A program made the position numbers and the translations under genes. This document shows positions 6,464-7,335 of a stretch of DNA of 7,335 bases, piece by piece. Numbering within the stretch: the first letter of the stretch is position 1; every line of letters starts with the position of its first letter. The notes under the pieces are model-generated. The model was given only the letters and a program-made list of their open reading frames with translations. It did not search any database and was not told the origin of the DNA. This DNA is from Bacteroidota bacterium (lineage in GTDB: Bacteria; Bacteroidota; Bacteroidia; Flavobacteriales; Weeksellaceae). The stretch spans positions 1 to 7,335 of the forward strand of contig JAEWOM010000053.1 in the NCBI GenBank assembly GCA_023399675.1. Reading direction: 5' to 3'.

Positions 6464-7249
6464 ATGACGCAAAAACCTTTAATTCTTGTCACCAATGATG
6501 ACGGCATTACTGCACCGGGAATCCGAAATCTCGTTGAATTTATGAGCGAAATCGGCGAAGTGGTTGTAGTGGCGCCCAACTCACCACAAAGCGGAAAAGG
6601 ACATGCTATTACGATAAACTCAACACTTACCTTCGAAGAAATACATAACCTGCCGGGAGAACAGCAGGATTTTGCATTAAGCGGCACTCCGGTGGACTGT
6701 GTAAAATTTGCGCTGGATAAAATCCTCACAAGAAAACCGGACATCGTTGTTTCAGGAATTAACCACGGATCCAATTCATCCATCAACGTCATTTATTCCG
6801 GAACGATGTCCGCAGCTGTGGAGGCCGGTGTAGAAGCTCTGCAGTCGATAGGTTTTTCACTGCAGGACTTCAGTTGGGATGCCGATTTTCTGCAGGCGAA
6901 AGATTATATTCAGCAGATTGTTCGCGAAGTTCTTAAAAATCCGATGCCGAAAGGGGTTGTACTGAACGTCAATATTCCGAAACTGAAGAAAGCAGAGATC
7001 AAAGGCGTGAAAGTCTGCCGACAGGCTGATGCAAAATGGGAAGAAAACTTTGATGAAAGAATTAATCCGCACGGCAAAAAATATTATTGGCTTACCGGAT
7101 ATTTTAACAATATGGATTCTGCTGAAGATGCCGATGAAACAGCGCTCGCAAACGGTTACATCACGGTGGTTCCGGTGAAATTTGACCTTACCGCGCACGA
7201 GCATGTGAAAAGTCTTGAAAAGATATTGAATTCCGGACCGATCAGCTGA
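6464..7249 (+). CDS. surE: 5'/3'-nucleotidase SurE
   Basis: SurE is a metal-dependent cytoplasmic phosphatase (EC 3.1.3.5/3.1.3.6) that hydrolyses nucleoside 5'- and 3'-monophosphates and, in some species, short polyphosphate. The 261-residue product has full family length. The metal ligands are all present: D12 and D13 in LVTNDDGITAPGI, S43 in NSPQSGKGHA, and N100 in VSGINHGSN. SGTPVDCV (73-80) and YSGTMSAAVEA (111-121) complete the active-site region. The C-terminal part (about 170-240) carries the usual VVLNVNIP and the PVKFDLTAHEH-type ending. The start ATG (6464-6466) is right before the first beta-strand (KPLILVTNDDG). It is divergent from the protease gene with a 135-base shared upstream region. 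In proteobacteria surE is often next to pcm; no such partner is visible here. Confidence 0.97.
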   Translation: MTQKPLILVTNDDGITAPGIRNLVEFMSEIGEVVVVAPNSPQSGKGHAITINSTLTFEEIHNLPGEQQDFALSGTPVDCVKFALDKILTRKPDIVVSGINHGSNSSINVIYSGTMSAAVEAGVEALQSIGFSLQDFSWDADFLQAKDYIQQIVREVLKNPMPKGVVLNVNIPKLKKAEIKGVKVCRQADAKWEENFDERINPHGKKYYWLTGYFNNMDSAEDADETALANGYITVVPVKFDLTAHEHVKSLEKILNSGPIS

Positions 7250-7252
7250 TTA

Positions 7253-7284
7253 TTTGCCCGAAGATTTTTTTTAAACTAATTTAC
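7253..7284 (+). promoter_or_regulatory. Weak promoter candidate after surE
   Basis: TTTG (7253-7256) is followed after 20 bases by TAATTTAC (7277-7284), which matches TAnnTTTG at six of its eight positions. It would serve the start at 7301. No hairpin terminator is visible between surE and this site, only a T-run (about 7265-7272), so the next gene may instead be co-transcribed with surE. Confidence 0.25.
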
Positions 7285-7300
7285 CTAAAAACCTATTCCG

Positions 7301-7335
7301 ATGTCCAAAAATCTCAGCGCACTTTCCGGCAGAAA
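7301..7335 (+). CDS. Start of a downstream gene (partial, product unknown)
   Basis: An ATG 51 bases after the surE stop opens a frame that stays open to the window edge and begins MSKNLSALSGR. Only 11 full codons are visible, too few to identify. The opening does not resemble LpxB, which follows surE in some relatives. It is called because of position, strand and a plausible promoter; it could also be chance. Confidence 0.4.
   Translation, partial: MSKNLSALSGR

Noticed and set aside
7241..7250. ATCAGCTGAT palindrome at the surE stop as a terminator
   Set aside because: It has no loop and no T-run directly after it, so it cannot form a usual intrinsic terminator.

Overview
The window looks like ordinary chromosomal DNA of a member of the Bacteroidota, most likely order Flavobacteriales and close to Chryseobacterium/Weeksellaceae. 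This is judged from recognised protein families, the AT-rich intergenic regions, the lack of Shine-Dalgarno sequences before starts, and several -7 elements of the Bacteroidota type (TAnnTTTG). Genus placement is from memory of similar proteins, not from a search. I see no mobile element, CRISPR array, rRNA or tRNA.

Layout. Bases 1-6328 are almost entirely minus-strand genes, read from right to left. First is a large periplasmic C-terminal-processing protease of the Prc/Tsp type (6328-4205), closed by a strong intrinsic terminator (4180-4153). A promoter-like sequence (4148-4114) then precedes a compact five-gene series: a polytopic membrane protein (4095-3325), an AI-2E-family transporter-like permease (3254-2169), a 69-residue DUF3820 protein (2165-1956), a GreA/GreB-like protein with an acidic-tipped coiled coil (1910-1467) and a TauE/SafE sulfite-exporter-type permease (1466-669). 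Gaps in this series are 70, 3, 45 and 0 bases, so it is probably one operon. It ends in a weaker terminator-like hairpin (651-623). Further left, and cut by the window edge, is the N-terminal part of a metallo-beta-lactamase-fold hydrolase of the persulfide-dioxygenase/rhodanese type (584-1). On the plus strand, divergent from the protease, is surE (6464-7249), followed by the first 35 bases of a probable further gene (from 7301).

How the genes work together. The permease at 669-1466 and the hydrolase at 1-584 form a plausible sulfur-detoxification pair: persulfide oxidation produces sulfite, and TauE/SafE proteins export sulfite or related organosulfur anions. The protease belongs to envelope protein quality control and SurE to nucleotide/stationary-phase metabolism. 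The remaining operon members have no evident shared pathway.

No convincing new multi-gene system was found. The points most worth a second look are the Gre-like protein fused by a zero-base junction to the sulfite exporter gene, and the AI-2E/DUF3820 pair, which is separated by a single UGA-C stop in the same reading frame. A third is the corrected start of the membrane protein, whose longest open frame runs back through the protease terminator.
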